Shown here in pieces: positions 60,476-64,000 of a stretch of 64,000 nt of DNA (positions are counted from its first letter, which is position 1; each line of letters starts with the position of its first letter). The position numbers and the translations under genes were made by a program. Under the pieces are notes generated by a model. That model ran no database searches, had not been told where the DNA came from, and saw only the letters and a list, made by a program, of their open reading frames with translations. The stretch spans positions 424,978-488,977 of the forward strand of contig OW569368.1 of assembly GCA_937625935.1 (NCBI GenBank), given 5' to 3'. Source of the DNA: Tetramitus jugosus (taxonomy: Eukaryota; Heterolobosea; Eutetramitea; Acrasida; Vahlkampfiidae).

Positions 60476-62605
60476 TTATTCACTATCGCTGGAGAGAACA
60501 ATCTCCTCAATATCATACTCCTCTTCACTCTCAGGTTCTACCACTCCCTTATATTGCTCATCCAATTCTCTCTTGAGTCTCTGGTATTTTACCTTGATTG
60601 CTTCAATTTCGTCCTTCTCCTTCTTTGCAAGGACACCTACCTTTCTCTTGTATGTTCCCTCATTCAAAACTAGAGTTGTACTCAACTTTCCTCTCTTCTT
60701 AAATTTCTCTGCCAATTTCTGTGCAACAAATAGTTGAGCTTTCTCATCGGCATAGAACTTTCTTATGAGAGAAGTAGCACCATAAACCCTTTCAATTGAG
60801 ACCTTTCTATCTCTCTTCTTCTCATTAATGTACTGTTGGTCCTTGGCCAACAATATTTTGCACTCAGCAGTTTCCGCCTCTTTCAAGCAGTTTCTCTTCC
60901 AATAGGCAAGCCAAGCAATATCCTTACCACTATCATCATTGATAATTTCATTATCCAAATCAGAATCAAGACTTCTATGATAATCCTTGAAGTAATTTGG
61001 AGGTTGAAGTCTTCTAGCCTTTGGAGCCCACTTCTTTGGCTTTTCACTATTGCACTCATGATAGATGATAGACTGAATGAGGTCAACATCAGTAATATGA
61101 GCATTATCATCAATAGAAGCTATTGGAACATCCTCATCTAAGAATCCCATATCCTTAGCCAATTGACTCAAAGTCCTAAATGATTCAATTCTCTCAGATG
61201 GTTCTTGCAATGAATTGATGGATGAGAAATGTTGAGTAATCCATCTATCATAAGGTTTGAGACTCTCCTTATTCTTCCAGTGAACAAAGGTTGCAAGTGT
61301 ATCAGCTACCTTGTCATCAAACACTCCATTGTTCTCAATTCTGTTTCCCAACAGACAAGTAACAACCAGACCAGATCTCATTGATCTTGTAGAGTACCTC
61401 TTGTCAATAGTTGCAGAGAGACTCTTAATAGCATTACTCATACTCTTGTTAGTCCAAGTAGTAAACTTTCCATGGGGAGTGAACAATGGTTCATCTTGTA
61501 GACCAGGATTCAAAGTGAAGTCACCCTTAATCAAACATTCAGCAGCACTACCTTGCTCAAAAACTCCTCTGATATCAGCCAGGTAAATGAGTAATGAGAT
61601 GTTTGGACACATCTTCAAGTTGACCCAACCAAGCAAGTTCTGTCTCCACACATTAGCAAGTAAAACCTTGTCCTTGACAATCTCCATATCGAGACAAAGA
61701 CGAATCTTGTTGTCAGCAACAATCTTGGTCCAAGTCAAATGTTTCAACTTGACATGTTCAAAAGAATCAGCTCTGAGACCTCTTGCTCTGCCTTGTGCTA
61801 AAACAGCATCCAATCTTGCACCAGAATCAGTTGTTTGATCACATAAGAGTCTTAACTTGACCAAGTCAGGATTCATCAGAGGTTCAACCTTGAACTTGTC
61901 ATTTCCAAACTTTCTGAGTAATGCTCTCAAGGTGTTCTTGATATCAATGGTAAATTCAGCTCTCAAATTTCTATCTCTCTTGGTCTTGTAGAGAAAAGCC
62001 AAAAATCCATAACAGAAAGTACTCTGAATGGTAGAGAACTGATAGTTCTTATCAACCTTGAGCCAATAGAGATACATCATCAAAGTGAGCTTCTTCATTG
62101 GATATGGAGTAGGTTGATACTGGAGGAAGTCTGGAAACTTGGAATCCATCTCTTGCAAGAAAGAAAAGTATCTTCTTTCAGCAAAGATGAACAAATTAAC
62201 AGTAGCAGGAGCATACTGTGTATTGGAGACATTAGCAGTAACAGTAACTGCAGCCTCATTCAATCTTCCCATTTCACCAAGAGAATCAAAAGTAACCTGA
62301 GGGAACAAATCATCATCAGCTCCACCTCTAAAAGAGTCATTGATGTCAGTGAACTCTAGGTCTCTGATGGATCTTGAACTATTGACAGAGTTATTCAACA
62401 GAGTCATCTCAGATTCAGCAATTGTTCTTTCGACTCTAGCCTCCAAGTCATCACCTTCATTGAGTTCAGCCAAGTGACCAAGGTCAAATTCCTCATGATC
62501 ATCCATTTTTTCAAGATCCTTGAACAGTTGGTCAACAGTTTTCTCAAAGGTAGCATCAGCAGGGCAAGCAGCAGCAGGAATAGTAACAGCAGTAATAGCA
62601 GACAT
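60476..62605 (-). CDS. Tyrosine recombinase, Crypton-like
   Basis: This 709-residue protein has an acidic N-terminus (about 1-110), a helical core-binding region (about 130-235) and a tyrosine-recombinase catalytic domain. Arg I is R278 in GLRADSFEHVKLKHL (the G-L-R-x-x-E-type motif). The second box is TRSMRSG with R410 (an R/T-x-x-R in place of the usual H-x-x-R). The last box is FVHWKNKESLKPYDRW with H442 and the nucleophile Y452 ten residues on, the normal spacing. A basic and coiled-coil C-terminal third ends in an acidic tail (VLSSDSE). A recombinase alone, without reverse transcriptase, is the Crypton layout. The ATG at 62605 is followed by an Ala-rich start. It is the last gene before the telomere. 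Confidence 0.75.
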   Translation of the reverse strand: MSAITAVTIPAAACPADATFEKTVDQLFKDLEKMDDHEEFDLGHLAELNEGDDLEARVERTIAESEMTLLNNSVNSSRSIRDLEFTDINDSFRGGADDDLFPQVTFDSLGEMGRLNEAAVTVTANVSNTQYAPATVNLFIFAERRYFSFLQEMDSKFPDFLQYQPTPYPMKKLTLMMYLYWLKVDKNYQFSTIQSTFCYGFLAFLYKTKRDRNLRAEFTIDIKNTLRALLRKFGNDKFKVEPLMNPDLVKLRLLCDQTTDSGARLDAVLAQGRARGLRADSFEHVKLKHLTWTKIVADNKIRLCLDMEIVKDKVLLANVWRQNLLGWVNLKMCPNISLLIYLADIRGVFEQGSAAECLIKGDFTLNPGLQDEPLFTPHGKFTTWTNKSMSNAIKSLSATIDKRYSTRSMRSGLVVTCLLGNRIENNGVFDDKVADTLATFVHWKNKESLKPYDRWITQHFSSINSLQEPSERIESFRTLSQLAKDMGFLDEDVPIASIDDNAHITDVDLIQSIIYHECNSEKPKKWAPKARRLQPPNYFKDYHRSLDSDLDNEIINDDSGKDIAWLAYWKRNCLKEAETAECKILLAKDQQYINEKKRDRKVSIERVYGATSLIRKFYADEKAQLFVAQKLAEKFKKRGKLSTTLVLNEGTYKRKVGVLAKKEKDEIEAIKVKYQRLKRELDEQYKGVVEPESEEEYDIEEIVLSSDSE

Positions 62606-63200
62606 AGTAACAATATTATTAGTAGTAATAGTAATAGTATAGTGTGTGTTTGTTTTTTGTTGGTGTTTTTTGTCGGTTGGTCGCGAATCATTTTATAGGG
62701 CAAAAAAAAATCTCGGAAGAATCTCGGAAAGAATCCCGCACGCGATCCCGCAAAAAAAATCCACCGCACGCGGATCCCGCACGACGAATCATTGAAATAT
62801 CCCGTGAGGAATCCTAACTGACCTTCAACATTTTTACAGTGAACTGGACGTCGCGACTTGGTAGTATGTTGAAGTTGTGCTTTTAGAGATATTCAGCGCA
62901 GGCAAAAATAGTTAGGATGTATTATAAGATGATTCTCAATAGAACACAATGTTATCTACGTACTCTATTGTAAAGAATGAGAAAGCAACATAGAATGACG
63001 GAGGGTGCAACTCCCGAAAATATTTCGAAGGGCAAAAGAGTATAAAAGTGAATCTCTGATGCACTGATCGAAATAAACCAACAAACTCATTAAACATAGA
63101 TAAAGAAGGTTAATTTTTGAAATCTGGGTGAAAAATAGACAGAGAAATGTGTTGGTAAACTTTTTGAGTTTTTAGGTAGAAAAAAAAAAATTGAAGTCGA
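62606..63200. other. Telomere-proximal non-coding interval
   Basis: It contains the recombinase promoter region, a TAGTAATAG-type AT-rich stretch at 62606-62640 and two poly-A runs. GATCCCGCA-like words recur near 62743 and 62773 (CGCACGCGATCCCGC, CGCACGCGGATCCCGC). The last 20 bp before the array end in GAAGTCGA. No gene was seen. Confidence 0.5.
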
Positions 63201-64000
63201 TTTGGGTTTGGGTTTGGGTTTGGGTTTGGGTTTGGGTTTGGGTTTGGGTTTGGGTTTGGGTTTGGGTTTGGGTTTGGGTTTGGGTTTGGGTTTGGGTTTG
63301 GGTTTGGGTTTGGGTTTGGGTTTGGGTTTGGGTTTGGGTTTGGGTTTGGGTTTGGGTTTGGGTTTGGGTTTGGGTTTGGGTTTGGGTTTGGGTTTGGGTT
63401 TGGGTTTGGGTTTGGGTTTGGGTTTGGGTTTGGGTTTGGGTTTGGGTTTGGGTTTGGGTTTGGGTTTGGGTTTGGGTTTGGGTTTGGGTTTGGGTTTGGG
63501 TTTGGGTTTGGGTTTGGGTTTGGGTTTGGGTTTGGGTTTGGGTTTGGGTTTGGGTTTGGGTTTGGGTTTGGGTTTGGGTTTGGGTTTGGGTTTGGGTTTG
63601 GGTTTGGGTTTGGGTTTGGGTTTGGGTTTGGGTTTGGGTTTGGGTTTGGGTTTGGGTTTGGGTTTGGGTTTGGGTTTGGGTTTGGGTTTGGGTTTGGGTT
63701 TGGGTTTGGGTTTGGGTTTGGGTTTGGGTTTGGGTTTGGGTTTGGGTTTGGGTTTGGGTTTGGGTTTGGGTTTGGGTTTGGGTTTGGGTTTGGGTTTGGG
63801 TTTGGGTTTGGGTTTGGGTTTGGGTTTGGGTTTGGGTTTGGGTTTGGGTTTGGGTTTGGGTTTGGGTTTGGGTTTGGGTTTGGGTTTGGGTTTGGGTTTG
63901 GGTTTGGGTTTGGGTTTGGGTTTGGGTTTGGGTTTGGGTTTGGGTTTGGGTTGGGTTTGGGTTTGGGTTTGGGTTTGGGTTTGGGTTTGGGTTGGGTTTG
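63201..64000 (+). repeat. Telomeric array (TTTGGG)n
   Basis: About 800 bases of TTTGGG run to the end of the window with the G-rich strand reading outward, the orientation of a right-hand telomere. The repeats are perfect from 63201 to about 63950; then two five-base TTGGG variants occur, near 63951 and 63991. The boundary with unique sequence at 63200 is sharp, without degenerate units. The array reaches the window edge, so its full length is not seen. Confidence 0.93.

Noticed and set aside
63201-64000. Array as an internal satellite or assembly artefact
   Set aside because: The G-rich strand runs outward, the units are of telomere size, and the array reaches the window edge with a sharp inner boundary. 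The loss of coding density toward it also fits a chromosome end.
1-64000. CRISPR array
   Set aside because: No spaced identical repeats were seen; the gene structure is eukaryotic.
1-64000. tRNA or rRNA genes
   Set aside because: I looked in the intergenic stretches for a T-loop GGTTCRA with matching acceptor stems and saw none that hold up. A covariance search would be decisive.

Overview
The window looks like the end of a chromosome from a heterolobosean amoeboflagellate, most probably Naegleria or a close relative. This rests on three things: eukaryotic genes with few, very short GT-AG introns (46-131 nt where they can be fixed), protein families recognisable as heterolobosean, and a flagellar axoneme gene next to soil-amoeba housekeeping genes. 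The species cannot be fixed from the sequence alone. The right edge (63201-64000) is an uninterrupted TTTGGG array with the G-rich strand running outward, which I read as the telomere.

Positions 1-49.7 kb are a dense, gene-rich arm on both strands. In order: a 5'-truncated fatty-acid elongase, a TMEM86/YhhN lysoplasmalogenase-like protein, an Mpv17-family protein, a Thr-rich protein, peroxisomal urate oxidase, a Sec14/CRAL-TRIO protein, a protein ending in a phage tail-collar-like domain, the 2392-residue spliceosome core Prp8, tRNA m1A58 methyltransferase TRM61, two tandem F-box/LRR paralogues, soluble inorganic pyrophosphatase, NOM1/Sgd1, the dynein regulatory complex subunit DRC11 (IQCA1), U2AF35, PAM16/TIM16, a four-helix membrane protein, another F-box/LRR protein, a WD40 protein, an ATM1/ABCB-type half transporter, a secreted VWA protein, a small tail-anchored protein, a zinc alcohol dehydrogenase, a secreted LRR protein, a kelch protein with a broken BTB tail, and malate dehydrogenase. 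I could place introns in the pyrophosphatase, DRC11, U2AF35, PAM16, tail-anchored, NTPase and 57.7-kb genes. The other genes read as single exons.

From about 41 kb outward the character changes. Coding density falls and relics appear: an HSP70 substrate-binding fragment without its ATPase domain (43 kb), a receptor-type nucleotide cyclase without its catalytic core (47.7-49.7 kb), a 2-oxoglutarate oxygenase-like protein without its catalytic HxD core (56-57 kb), and scattered membrane-transporter pieces (51.4 and 55.5 kb).

Mixed with the relics are intact-looking genes of selfish or effector type. One is a coiled-coil/P-loop NTPase/PD-(D/E)xK-like protein resembling Crinkler-RHS effectors (52.6-54.8 kb). 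Another is a tyrosine-recombinase gene of Crypton type, the last gene before the telomere (60.5-62.6 kb). Inverted repeats (31 bp at 50.7-51.1 kb; 19 bp at 58.7-58.9 kb), short telomere-like seeds, duplicated sequence blocks and two copies of a hairpin unit whose stem changes on both sides fill the non-coding subtelomere (58.8-60.5 kb).

The most interesting part is this subtelomeric compartment: a recombinase abutting the telomere, telomere-like seeds embedded in repeats, and several genes that have lost exactly their catalytic domains.
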